Assembly: GCA_037957365.1 (NCBI GenBank)
Contig: JARHVA010001426.1
Span: 2,163,501 to 2,227,500 of the forward strand
Direction of reading: 5' to 3'
Source: Torreya grandis
Taxonomy: Eukaryota > Streptophyta > Pinopsida > Cupressales > Taxaceae
Length of the DNA: 64,000 nt
Shown here: positions 11,325-23,289 of the stretch, one piece after another
Position numbering within the stretch: the first letter of the stretch is position 1
How the letters are laid out: each line of letters opens with the position of its first letter
The notes under the pieces: model-generated
The model's database searches: none
Told to the model about the DNA's origin: nothing
What the model saw: only the letters and a program-made list of their open reading frames with translations
Translations under genes and position numbers: made by a program

Positions 11325-13581
11325 CAAAAATTCTAAAAATCAAAACCTATGCATGATATGTGTAGTCTGTTTACATCAATTGTTTTGTGTTTTAGTATAT
11401 TCAATATTTCTCTATATCTATTTTTATATAAAATATGTTTCACAAATGTAATTGAGTGAGTTACATAACATACAGGTCGTAACTTTGATATGTAATTGTA
11501 TGTGGTGATACTGTCTAAGACCTAAAAATTTACACAAATATAACCACACTTCTCTAGATAGTCACACACTGTGCTCTTATCCCATTATAGCAAATTTGTC
11601 CCAATGAACATAAGATCCAACTCCTCACATTCAAAACAATCAAAAGCCTTCTAAAACTTGTTTGCATCACAATAAGTTCACTGGGGGCATATTTTACATA
11701 GGTTTGTTCCTACTATAATATAATATATTGCACAAATATTTAATTATTTACTCATTTACTTTAACATTATTATCTCATTGGATACCTTAGTTTCTGAATA
11801 TGATGATGTTACAAATTATTTATGTATATTAATTTCACTTATTCATGCATGCTTATTATGTTTGATTATTTGCTTCATGTTTTGTGTGTATTTGACTTTT
11901 TTGGATTGTGGATATTTGAGCATGCCCTTGATTGTGACTATAAGCCTTATTGTGTGTTTCCATGCATGTGAATGACATTTGAACATGTCATCCTTGATTG
12001 TGGATATAAGACTTATTATGTTTTTCCATGTGTGTGAGTGATATTTGAACATGTCTTTTGTATGTGGCCCCTTGGCCTTCTTGTGTGTTTTGTGGGATCT
12101 TTCATGTACTCTTTGTGTGTGTGTCATGACCATGACAATTGCATGTTATGTTTTTGCTTTGTATTTTGATGACATGATGGATATCATGCATCTCTCCAAT
12201 TTTTTAATGCCATGATTGATATCATGCATCTTTCCCCAAGTAGTTCAATTTAAATTTTAATTATTTAATAAATGATCATTATTCATTGTGTGTTATGTTG
12301 GTAACATCTATCTAGACATGACACTATGTATGCTTGATTTTACATGTATCATTGCATTAATATATTGCTCGAATTATTAATATGATGCCATGATTTCCAA
12401 TGTTATTATTATTACTCCAGATTTAAATTTTCTATAACATAATTTGTAAATCTTTTTATTTTGAGCTAAGTTATTGCATAGGCTTCACAACTCACTTCAA
12501 AAGAGGGGGCATACACATTGAATTATCTTAGAGACTAAGTTGCAACAATCTACTACATAGACATAACATAACAATATTTACTTAGTTGAACATAATGCAT
12601 ACTCAATTTTCACTCAAAAATTATATTCAGATAGTGTCACACCCTAGGGATAATGGTGTAGGCCAAGATAGTTCAAAACAATGCGCTTTCATCCCATAGA
12701 TCATAAACAATATTTTCTAAAATTATTAGAATCATACTCATTTTATTGAATAGATTTTAGTGGTTACCCAAAATAGTTTCAAATTTATACAAAAAATTAT
12801 TACAGATTTTGCTCAGAGTGGGGGCATCATACATGACATGCATTCCATAATTTTACATATATTTTTACTTAGGGATTTAATTGATATATCTCAACTATTA
12901 GAATCAGTATACTCAAATATTAGATAGGGGGCATGTGTGTGGCATATGATCACTTTTTAGTTTGAGTTTTCACTAGTTTTCATAGAATGAATGGCAATTC
13001 ATGTCATTTTCCATGTTGTATGCATCATACTCAGTTCATATTATATTTCACTAGTTTTGCACTAGGTATCTCATTTTTTCACTAGAATTAATCTTATTTC
13101 ATTTGGAGAGGTTAATTCAAAATTTTGTACTAGTTTTTGCACTAGAATGATCTATTACAATTCATACAAGGATTATAAGCTACTATACTACTTTGAGTTG
13201 TGTGATGATGATTTAAAGTGCATCTTGAGTCATTAAACACACTCTCCTACCAATGAATATTGGGGCATGCATAGTCTAATCTAAGTGTTTCAATGGAGAA
13301 TTATCCAAGGGTTGCACCCTCTCTAGTCACCAGTTTTGTGTTATAAAATAAAATGGTTCACGTACATAAAAAGGTGTATTCATTCCTTGTTATTTGATCT
13401 ATAAGTTTCATGTATTTACTTTTAGATTTTATACTAAGGACTAATTTTTACATGTTTCATTATAGCTTTACATGAAACATAGTTCAGCATGTGATCTACA
13501 TTCAAAACCATTCTTCACAAGTAATCTTAAGTATAACTCTCTTCCTTTTACTCTAGTAATTTCACTCTGCTACATTACTAC
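11323..13581 (+). other. 3' non-coding region of A with repeated GGGGGCAT motifs
   Basis: No protein recognised over 2.2 kb. The motif GGGGGCAT appears near 11683, 12505, 12820 and 12926 (and GGGGCAT near 13254), each usually preceded by purines. Such blocks resemble polypurine tracts and are common in the 3' regions of Tat elements. A short tandem duplication lies at 11921-12049. Confidence 0.45.
11921..12049 (+). repeat. two-unit tandem repeat of 63 and 66 bp
   Basis: Unit 1 is 11921-11983 and unit 2 is 11984-12049. Both run from CATG through CTTGATTGTG, ATAAG.CTTATT and TTTCCATG to ATTTGAA. A partial third copy (GATTGTGGATATTTGAG) precedes unit 1. Probably a local slippage duplication in the element's 3' region. 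Confidence 0.7.
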
Positions 13582-13599
13582 AATAAGGGGGGTTGAAAA
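13582..13599 (+). promoter_or_regulatory. polypurine tract of element A
   Basis: AATAAGGGGGGTTGAAAA lies directly before the right LTR start (TGTAAACAC at 13600). This is the expected position and composition for the plus-strand primer, and it fixes A as a + strand element. Confidence 0.7.
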
Positions 13600-13858
13600 T
13601 GTAAACACTAAAATTAAATTTTAATGTTAAACAAAGCACTTGTGACCACTCCTTATGCATACTTAACATATGCTTAATTCCAGAGTTTGAAACCATTATT
13701 CCTTTACTTTAATTCACATGACCCCTATCTTAAGTCAAATCAGATACTAAATGATCCTATTTCTCATTCCAACTAATCTATATTCATTATTCGACTGATT
13801 CATACTTTTTGTTTAGTTATCTCTATTCCTTGAATAAAACCATTCCTTTAGGACAATA
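13600..13858 (+). repeat. right LTR of A, first part
   Basis: Colinear with 7127-7385. Cut at 13858 by the insertion of element B; it continues at 54901. Confidence 0.75.
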
Positions 13859-15427
13859 TGATGAGGGTTGTTGTGTCCTCTTCATTTAATCAATTTGGAA
13901 TGTTTGATGCCATAATAAACCAAGGTTAGTACCTAATGGCAGTCAATAACATGGTAATCAAGATAATGACTGACAGTTGTCTATTTGGGGGGAGTTGTAG
14001 ATCATTTACTCTTAAAGATCTAATCTACTTGCTTGAATTGAAATCTAACCTATTGCTTGTAAAAGTAAAGATTCTTTGTTGAATTGGAATGCTTAGAAGG
14101 GAAACACACTTTATTGAAATAGAAAATGATTTTAAAAGGAAACATTTGATGTAAAAGAAATTGCTTTTGAAATAAACACACAACTAGTCTAGGTTGCAAA
14201 AATTGGATTTTCTTTGAAAGGGAGTATTGTAAAAATCTAAAAAATTAAATTAAAGTGCATATGTATTAAACACACAGAGAGACATGCATATTAGAATTCA
14301 TCATACAACATTTTGCATAAAGGAATGAAAGGCAAAAACACATAATAACATAAACATATAAATGTCGTAACTGATCTCACTTCCTTTGTTGAGTGGGCCC
14401 TTGTTCTCCCTTAGAATAAGATTAGACCACACTAGACTTCTAGAAATATCATGAAATTAATTCTTCACTAATTCTAGAAATGCTTACAATTTTGGAAAAA
14501 CATATTTCTATGCTTCAATTATTTACTTGTTATGTAGTCTCGTTTTATTCTCTCCTACTTATTAGCAATAATATTTTGTTTATATGTCACATGTTTTTAC
14601 AAAAACTAATAAAAATAAACTAACCTCCTAAAAATATCATAACTAACTAGGATCTTGTTTATTGAAACAAAAATATAATGTCCTTTCAATATTTCAAGGG
14701 ACAAATTGGTGGGAGAATGTTGACATCGATTCTCATGTGATATCTCTAGTTGTTACTTGTTACAACTCCTTTTTTTAGTTAAAACCATATATATTCTAGT
14801 AAAAAACCTCATTATAGTACTTACAATTGTTTTTATCACAACTACTATAAATACTTATGGCTATAAATAAACATACTACTTTTGTAAAGTTTATACACGA
14901 CTTCTAGAAATGTTCTAAAAATAGATAAGATGCTTCTGATTAAGCAGTTATGGTTTTCACCATGATGCAAAATCTTCAAAATTCCTTTTGGTGAGATCTT
15001 GGAAGCCTTCAAGACTAGTCTGAGCATCTTTAGATCCATACTTGGCATCTCCAGATCCAGATTGGTGATCTCTAGAGCTAGACTAATAGTTTTTAGAGCC
15101 ATCCTAGTGATCTTTAGAGCTAGACTGAACTAGTCTGAACTAATCTTTTGAAGTCCTTTTGCTTTGATAAAACACATTATTTTACTATATTACATCTAGA
15201 TGACATGTATACATAAAATTGGTGGATTTTTATGCAAAATTTTAGAATAAAGTGGTGTAAACAAACATCATTAACTTATATAAAATAATCATAACAAAAT
15301 ACTCATTTTGTACTTTGAATTAGTAATGAGTTATAGAGTGCACATCTATATTCACACAAAAAGAATGTTCTTTAGGAAAAAATGAGGTAATTAATTGAAT
15401 ATAATGAACCATTTTATGGGATCATCA
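13859..15427 (-). repeat. 3' LTR of B
   Basis: 1569 bp, colinear with 52510-54900 once the solo LTR there is removed (about 1586 bp). It starts TGATGAGGGT and ends GGGATCATCA on the + strand. Identity by eye is roughly 80 percent, so the insertion is old. Confidence 0.88.
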
Positions 15428-15899
15428 TTTACACCACACTTTACCTTTTTCAAGTCCTCTTATAATCTAGGATCCCTTTTGTTCTATGTTAGATACAATA
15501 TCTCCCAGTTTCTTGTCGAGGTCATAAGTGTCATAATAGGTATCCTAATGCAGTTGTGCTACACTAATGTAACCTTAGTATGATCTAACCTGGGTCTTCC
15601 ACCTTTCAAACTATTTTTCTATTTGTACTATTGTATTTTACCATGAGGGCATAAGACTAGGAATCAATGGTCGCCTATATTACATGCTAATCTATTCTTA
15701 CCCATATGTTTGCTTAAATTATTGTATTAGTGCTATGATATCTTTGGCTATCTTGAAACACCATATGTGATTTGTTGGAATGAATGACATCCTTTATTTT
15801 CAAAGGAATACTCAATGTATCCCACCTTTGATCACAAGAAACAAGGGTGATATTAAAATGACATTGAGCATACTCCTCAAAATCAGAGATGCATTTTCT
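15428..15899 (-). other. 3' untranslated region of B with weak polypurine tract
   Basis: Between the extra coding region and the 3' LTR. On the minus strand the last bases before the LTR are purine-rich (AAAAAGGTAAAGTGTGG), a plausible decayed polypurine tract. Confidence 0.35.
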
Positions 15900-18009
15900 C
15901 AAGATGTTTGGATGTTTCTCCCTAACCTTGGGGATATATAAAAGACTTCAAAAAGTCATGACCAGAATATATGGATTTGGGAAATTAGGCCTCATATAGA
16001 GCCCAACAGTTTTGACTTGTACAAATTATTATTTTGATCTCTTACCCCAGGCAATATGATTTTACAAGGTGGAGGTAAAAACTTTAATTTAGACTTCTCC
16101 TACAAATAGGTTAATTAGGAAGGACATGTGTCCTAGGATAGAGTTACACAAATAAAAATCACACAAAATATTTTGCTACTTAGGGGTAATAGTAAGATAA
16201 GATTCCATAAACTCATTATCATCTTCTAGGTCATAAGGAAGACCATAGAAAATTATCAACAATTTCCATCTATAGAATTGTTCTAAAATAAAGAGACCAT
16301 ACCTAGAGGCAAGCCGTATGCAAGTTAGGAGTTTTTCACCTAACTTACAAGCTATTTGTAATGTGGATTCTACTTTTTGTTTTTGTTTCCTCTCCCCATC
16401 GAGATCCTTCTTAATCTTCCTATTTTATGCCTTCATCCCCTTAAGGGTTTGACAAGTTTCTACCTAAGTGGCCATGAATGCCATCATAAGATCATAGTGT
16501 TTGCACACCACAATCCATTTATTCTTTTGGTTCCATAATTTTCTCTTACAAGGATGCTATTTCATTATATTTATTAATAAACTAAATTTTTAGTTCTTAT
16601 TACTCTTTATGTAAAGATTGTATAGTTTCTTCCTTACCTTGTAACTTCTGCTTAAATAAGGCTATTTTCTCATCTTTTTGTTTTATGGTTATTTCTACCC
16701 TTGAGATAATCATGACCTATTGTACTTGTTCTTCCTTGTCATGATTGGAAAGGTTGATCTTATTTTCTCTACAACTGGAGCCTTTCCTTTATCTACTGGT
16801 GGAATAGATGAAGAATATGAAAGGGGTTCTTCTACAACTTTGTCAAATAAAAATACTTCTACCATGGCTACCAATTCTTCAATACCAATTGAGGGTTATT
16901 CCATAACCTACTCTTCTACAAGTTCTTCTAATGTATCTAAAACTCTACCAGGTTACCCTTGGTTGAGACTACCAAGAGTCTCTGTAGCACTTATGTCTAC
17001 ATCATCCTTTTCAGGCAGTATGAGCCTTCTCTTTCTTCTAGGCATGATTTTGATCCTAACTTCTCTATTGGAGTCTTCTTTTTATACACTTCTCCTTAAA
17101 ACCATAGGTTGAGATGTTTTTAGAGTTTCTTCCTCCTCATCAGAGTTCTCCATGATGGGTATTTGGTTAGCATTAGGTTTGAGAGTCTCTATGGAGCTCA
17201 CTTTGGATGTCCTTATGCTCAATTTATTTTTTCTCACTAGTTTCAGAGACGACTCTTCACTAGAAATTACCTCATTTGGGATAGATTTGGGTGTGAGAGA
17301 TGAGTAAAAAGGTATGATTTTTACCTTAATTTTATTCAACTTGTTTTTTAGGAATGATTCCCACTTAATCTCTCCATCTACTTTCTTTAGGAAGTGGTGT
17401 TGGCATATGAGTTGAATTAATCCATAGTCTAATAGAGGATATACCTTGTACATACTTTCTTGCCATAACCTAAATAAATCCATAGAGAAACTATGGTAAA
17501 TTGACCCTTCATTTAAGTTTATACAGTACTTACTTTAGATGGTTCACAATTTTCATTGCATCCCCTCCAAGAGAACCATATTATTAGTCACAAGTAAAGA
17601 ATTTGATTACCCAAAATAAAATAGTCCTCCATGGTTTTAGAAATCCTTCTCTCTCGATTCCTTTGGTTATCCCTTGAGGGATACAAATTATTTTAGGCAT
17701 GGGTTCTCCATCTTTATGGAAGATCTAAATTAGGTTTTTGAATGTGGATTTCCCTATAATCCTCATCCCTATTTTTGGAATTCCTAAAAGTTGACTGATT
17801 ATAATGTTATAAATAAGAATATTGATGCCTTTAACTTTAGTATATTCTCTATTAAGGTTGATTATAAACTCCTAGATTAATTTCTCATCATAACCTTGGA
17901 ATTTCTTGAGAAACTCCAACCACCCAACTTCCTAAAAAATCACCACCATCGCCTCATCTTCTAACATCAATGTTGCAAATTTAGGTTTCAATTTTTTCTT
18001 CTGGCCCAT
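15900..18009 (-). pseudogene. extra 3' coding region of B, coiled-coil protein of unknown role
   Basis: Starts at a minus-strand ATG at about 18009 (MGQKKKLKPKFATLMLEDEA). The N-terminal part contains VGWLEFLKKFQGYDEKLI and then LLGIPKIGMRIIG. This resembles the region seen in 3' or env-position ORFs of plant Athila/Tat elements, where a block like FL..F.GY....t..F is followed by a LP..G block; that link is inference. A 133-codon open run (17082-17483) is Lys/Ser-rich and ends in an acidic ENSDEEEE patch. Further on, QKDEKIALFKQKLQGKEE (about 16640-16700) looks like coiled coil. It lies between integrase and the 3' LTR. Many stops; no membrane segment found, so env-like function is not supported. 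Confidence 0.55.
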
Positions 18010-18719
18010 TTTGTGATGTTTCAAAGAGATTTAGTGCTATGAAGAACCTTTAGGAAGAAATTTTAAGGAGTGAAGTAACATGCTATCAAGTGAGATTCTT
18101 TTGTGATCAACATAGCATAATATTCTTCAGGAAAGAACAAAGCAAGGCACACTTAAGCACTCTGTAATTGATTGTCCTGGCTTAAGAATTATACCAAAGC
18201 TTGAGAAATATATGAGATGGTACAGTTTGAAGGGAGATAAATAGTTAATTTATATGGTTGGAATCATTTGAGAGGACTCAAATCTATCCATATCCTTTTC
18301 CTTGTGCAAAAATCTGTCGTCCGTCCTTTACTTGATTCAGTTCATGCTTCGAACTGTCTCCATCATAATGAATCTTTAAAAAAATGTTTTTTCCTCATGA
18401 TTGATCAAACCTAATCACCTTGGTGACATCATATATCTTTTTGGTTTATTGGAAAATACACCTAAAAGGTACACATGCTTATTTTAGAAAATATTTTTTG
18501 AAAAGACTTGCCTTTTTTGCATGTCCTTATTTGAAAGAATCTTCTTTTCGGAGTGGATTAAATGACATATAAAACTCAAAAGTAATCCTACTTATAGAAT
18601 AATTAAATACATTTACCTTGAATTACACATTGTTTATCTTTGTTCCTGGTTCTACCATTTATCTTATGATAAAAGGACCACACAAGTTAATTCAAACTTT
18701 TATATAAGTCAACTAGGAG
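18010..18719 (-). other. spacer between integrase and extra coding region of B
   Basis: No coding similarity seen. It may be an intergenic or intron-like leader for the 3' coding region. Confidence 0.35.
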
Positions 18720-19970
18720 TACTATTTTATTGATTTATCCTTGATTGAAGGTTGATGATCGAGCCTCAAATTGTGTCTATTTACCATGAGTGTCTTTTTG
18801 TTTCCATCAATTAGCAATAACTAAACTGATCCATTGTCAAAAATATTTTCTACTTGATAAGGACCTAACCATCTAGTACAAAGTTTACCTTTGAAATGCA
18901 AGTACTTTGAATCAAACAACAAGGCCCAATATCCCTCCTTGAATGTCATTTCCTTGATGTGGCTATCATCCCATGTATTCCTATGATGTTTAAGAAGTTA
19001 TATTTGATGCAATGCCTCTAGTTTCATGTCATCAAGTTCATTTAGTTGAATAATTCTATCTATTTGTGATTCATCCATATCTATGCATACATCCATTGTT
19101 GTTCTTAGTGTCTACAAATTTAATTCAATTGAAAGCAATGGATTCTTCCCATACACAAGTTCATATGTAGAAAATCTTGTGATGGTATTCCATGTAGTGT
19201 TGTAGGCCCATATTGATTCAAGTAACTTACTTGCTCAATCTTTTCTTCTAATGCTCACTATCTTGGTCAATATGTTCTCTAGTTCTCTATTGCTAACCTC
19301 AACTTCATTGTTATCTTGAGGATGGTATGGTGATTACTTTCAATGAGCGATTTGGTAGTTTTTTATGAAAGATTTGATCATGTTATATGCAAATTGAGGG
19401 CTTTGATATGATAATATTGCTCTTAGTGCTAAAAAATGTTGCATGATCTTGTAACTTACAAGAAATCAACAATTATTTCTTCATAAGCAAATGGTAGATA
19501 TTGAACTAAATCTCACTTGATGACATAATTAGTACAATAATATGTACTTCTTTCCTTGAGACAGTGGATCAATGAGACCAATTAAATTCATCCCCCATTT
19601 CGCAAAGGGTCCTAAAACCACTTGAGGATGAAGGGGCATCTCATTAGATAATGTGGGTTTCCTAATCCTTTGGCAATGATTACACTACCAAATATATCTT
19701 TTCACATTTCTATGAAGTGAAGCCCTGTAATATATAGCCCCAAGGATCTTGTGAATAGTCTTTTTAGCTGAATAGTGGCCTCGTTCTAGTCCATCATGGC
19801 AAGCCTTAAGATGTATTAATTTTCATCTTCTCTTACACACCTGTGAATCACCATATCAGGGCCACATTTAAACATAACACCATTAATCCATTATAGTTCA
19901 CACTATTTTTAACCAAATGTTTCATTTCCTTATGGGTGAAATCACAAGGAAATTTTCTTTTGGCTAAATA
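18720..19970 (-). pseudogene. integrase of element B
   Basis: Minus-strand fragments in shifting frames give GPFAKWGMNLIGLIDPLSQG (about 19540-19600), corresponding to the family start of the catalytic core (wGiDfmGP...s.g..yil). They continue with SPYHPQDNNEVEVSNRELE (about 19285-19340; normally HPQtNGqvE.sNRelk), and the C-terminal part has YELVYGKNP, KLCTRWLGPYQV and GSV. The catalytic Asp of the core is replaced by Asn in GMNLIG if the alignment is right. Order and motifs match Athila/Tat integrases. It would have joined element cDNA to the chromosome. Broken by more than ten stops. Confidence 0.75.
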
Positions 19971-19979
19971 GTTGGCCAT

Positions 19980-21500
19980 ATCAACAAATCATGGTTTGTG
20001 TGCTAAAATTGTGAACAAATGCTCATTTGGGAAATTATCCTCTACTAGCTCATATTCACCTGCAACAATCAAACTTGACAAAAAGCTAGCAACTACATTA
20101 GCCTTTCTTGGATTATCAATGATTATGATATCAAATTCTTGCAAGATTAGTAACCATATAATGATCCTACCTCCTAACATTGGTTTGTTTATTAGATACC
20201 TTATAGTTTAATGACCTATATAAATAAATATTATATATCTAGTGATGTAGTGACACAACTTGTTCGTGGCATATATAAAATCTAGGAACTCCTTTTCAAT
20301 AGTGGTGTAATTTCTTTTCATAGGAATTAAATTCTTGGTAATGTAATAAATGACATACATCTTACCTTCCTCATATTTTTTCCCAAGGACTATCCCCATA
20401 GCATTTTTAGAGGCATATTTATGTATGTGGAAATGTTGATTCCAATTAGGACATCTCAAGATTCGAGTAGAAATTATTTTTTCTTTATTAATTTAAAAAC
20501 TTATTAACACTTGTTAGTCCATACAATTTCACTATCCTTAGTGAGAAAGGAAAGCATAAGTGCAACTATCTTACTCAAATCTTCTATAAAATTCCTATAA
20601 TATCCTGCATGTCCTAAAAAAATTGATATCATTTTAATACTTTAGTGCAGACAACTATGAGATCACTTCAATCTTTTTAGGGTCAACTTGTATTCCTTAA
20701 GTTGAGATGTGATGACCTAAGACTATTCCTAGATTAACCATCATCATACATTTTTCATGGCTTAGGGATAATTGATGTTGTTCACAATGGGTTAACACTT
20801 GATCTATATTATTTAAGGCTTCATCAAAAGAATAAACATGCACTATAAAGTCATCCATGTACACTTCAACATACTCATTTATAAGATCAACAAATATAGC
20901 TAAGACTGATCTTTTAAAAGTAGTTGGTGTATTACATAGGCCAAAGGGTAAAACTCTGTATACAAATGTCCCCCAATCACATGTAAAGATTGTTTTATTC
21001 TGGTCTTCTAGAGCTACACTTATTTGATTATATCCACTACATTCATCTAATAAGGAAAATGTTTTTTTACCAAGTTATCTAGGACTTGGTCTATGAAAGG
21101 CAAAGGAAAATAATCTTTCATGGTGGCATTATTGAGTTCCTTATAATATACATATCTACCATTTTTTTATGTTTCTTTCAAACTATTACAAGTGGTGAGA
21201 CCCATTGACTATCTGATATGGATAGATGAATCCTATTTGTAGTAGTTTTCTATTTCTATTTTGACCATATCCCTCAGTGTTAGATTAATCCTTCTCTATG
21301 GTCATCTTATTGGTTTTATGGTTTACATGCAAATGTGATGACTAAAAACACTTAGATGAATGCATTTCATGTTAGTATACTTCCAATGAAAATCTTTAAT
21401 ATGGGCTTTCAAAATGTCATAGACCTTAATTTACTGCTCATTGTCTAGTTTATTGTTTATGTTTAACATTTTTCCTGGTTGGACTACTAGTTGTTATGTC
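19980..21500 (-). pseudogene. reverse transcriptase and RNase H of element B
   Basis: RT: around 20865-20885 the minus strand reads VYMDDFIVHVYSFDEAL. The YMDD catalytic box in the form VYMDDF is typical of Athila/Tat RTs. It is followed by QLSLSHEKCMMMV, GIVLGHHIS and GIQVDPKKIEVI (family LvLNweKCHFMV..GIVLGH.iS..GieVD.aKi). RNase H: an open run at 20208-20459 contains HKYASKNAMGIVLGKK and YTTIEKEFL (family D.SD.AvGAvLgQ and Y.tTEKELL). The first catalytic Asp appears changed (HKYAS). The stretch to 19980 continues RNase H and linker. Several stops and frameshifts. Confidence 0.8.
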
Positions 21501-21929
21501 CCTAGATAAATGGAATTAACTTTCCTATATTCACTCATGAGAGAGTTTAAGGGGAAAGGATGAGGGTATAACATATGGAAGGTATTAATGTATTTTATAA
21601 AGGATTCTCCTTTTGAAATCACTCCTACTAGAGGATAACAAAAAGTTTAAAGAATATTTTCTTGAATGTCATGTGCCTAACTAACAATTCTCTACTGGAG
21701 AGGTGTGTAATCATAGTTTTCATCTTGAGAACCCTCAAGGTTGTTTTGGTAACATTATAATTATGGTATAGTATATTCAATCTCAAAATTAGGCATCTCT
21801 AGAACTAGACTAGGCATTTTCAAATCTAGAATGGGCATCTTTGGAGTCAAATTGGGCATATTTAAAGTTAGAAAAAATTCTTTAATTTAAATCATTAACT
21901 CCTCCTCTAACACATTAATGTGGTTTTTT

Positions 21930-22270
21930 ACTACTACAATGGCCAAAGAGGAAAGTTATTATTGTTTTTCTTTGGTTCATCTATCCATATGTGATCTACT
22001 GAATCTGGGGATGGTTTTGCAGGTGGATACGAATAAAGTTTCTTTTCTTTTAAACCATTTGAGATGGTCATATCTTCAAGTCTACAACGTATGAGGGATA
22101 AAAATATGGCTAACCATGGTCTACCTAGGATCAATGGATAACCTATTTTTTTACTCTTTGGTTGAAGTATCATGAAATCCATGACGTATTCCTAGGATTC
22201 TACTATTACTGCGACATCCTCTACAACTCCCTCTAGTTTAACAATGGATTGATCAACCATTTTTAAGAAT
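21930..22270 (-). pseudogene. protease region of element B, 3' half
   Basis: An 82-codon open run reads GYPLILGRPWLAIFLSLIR near residue 15, matching the conserved ILGRPWLaT...IDv.r end of retropepsins in gypsy elements. The upstream half with the active-site Asp is not clearly recognised before the C insertion at 22277. The linker after it is acidic and Pro-rich. Confidence 0.7.
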
Positions 22271-22276
22271 ATAGTA

Positions 22277-23276
22277 TGTTAGGGGTTTTATATTTTAAAT
22301 ATAGCTTTGGCACTGAAGTCGAGCCCAATGAGCTAGCATTATGGCCCTTTCATGTAAGACTGAGGTCTTGCACGCTCACCCAAAGCATACAGCTTGAGAT
22401 CGGTTCTTGTAGGTTTTTGTTTCTCAGTAATACTTACTTATATTATTTATGTCAAACTTTTGTTCAATTAGATATTGCATAAAAATAAATGTAGACTTTT
22501 ATGATCCTTAACGTTGTAAGTTCGATTACCATAATTACAATGATTAACATCATTGTAGTTTTAGAGTTACTTCTTAAAAAATAAAAGATGGGCCAAAATT
22601 CGTACTAAGTCCCAATCATTATGCTTAATTCACATGACATCATTAATAATGAACACAAGAAGTTTGATAAAACTTGCAACTTCATATATTAGGCTTAAAC
22701 ATAAAAAACTAACAAAACATCCTTCCATCCTCCTCACAATCCTTTACAATAGGGGTATTTATACTTGTTTAACCCTGACCAAGTGTTTACAATCATTAAT
22801 GACTTGAGTAATTATGTAATGAACTCACAATAGACTAAGAGTCATGGAATTCAACAAATTATCTCCTCCTAAGGACCCAGGGCTTTGTACACCCTATATC
22901 CATGCTTAATGCTAGATCCTTGTTGTCGTGTGTTCTTCTCCTTACAAGTCAATGCAAAAATTCCTATGAATAAGGTTTGGGTATCCCATATGAATAATTC
23001 CATTAACTTCTCCCACTTTCCATGCATTCCCCTAGTTATCTACTTCAGTTTCAAGTCCTAAGTCCTCAGGTTCCTCACGAATAATTCTTCTTTGATTGGG
23101 TCCTTTCATGTTGGTCCTTCTATGCTGTTGTCCTCTTGTTCCCTATAGATTCTTCACCATGGTGATTTTGCACCTATCAAGTTCCATGCCATGGTCCTTC
23201 CACACCATGTTACTTCCATGTTATGCCAGTCTCGTGCCAAAAATATATAATACTTATTCAAAATTTGGGTCCAACA
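22277..23276 (-). repeat. 3' LTR of C
   Basis: Colinear with 49218-50200 along its length, including AGACTTTTATGATCCTTA and TTTGATAAAACTTGCAACTT. Roughly 80-85 percent identical by eye. Confidence 0.9.
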
Positions 23277-23289
23277 TTCATCCCACACT

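Noticed and set aside
11146..11451. 101-codon + strand frame
   Set aside because: Runs through the (AT)26 tract, which supplies a third of it.
16720..17112. 130-codon + strand open frame, Ser/Thr-rich
   Set aside because: Antisense to the coiled-coil coding region of element B; the composition is the mirror of a Glu/Lys-rich minus-strand frame.
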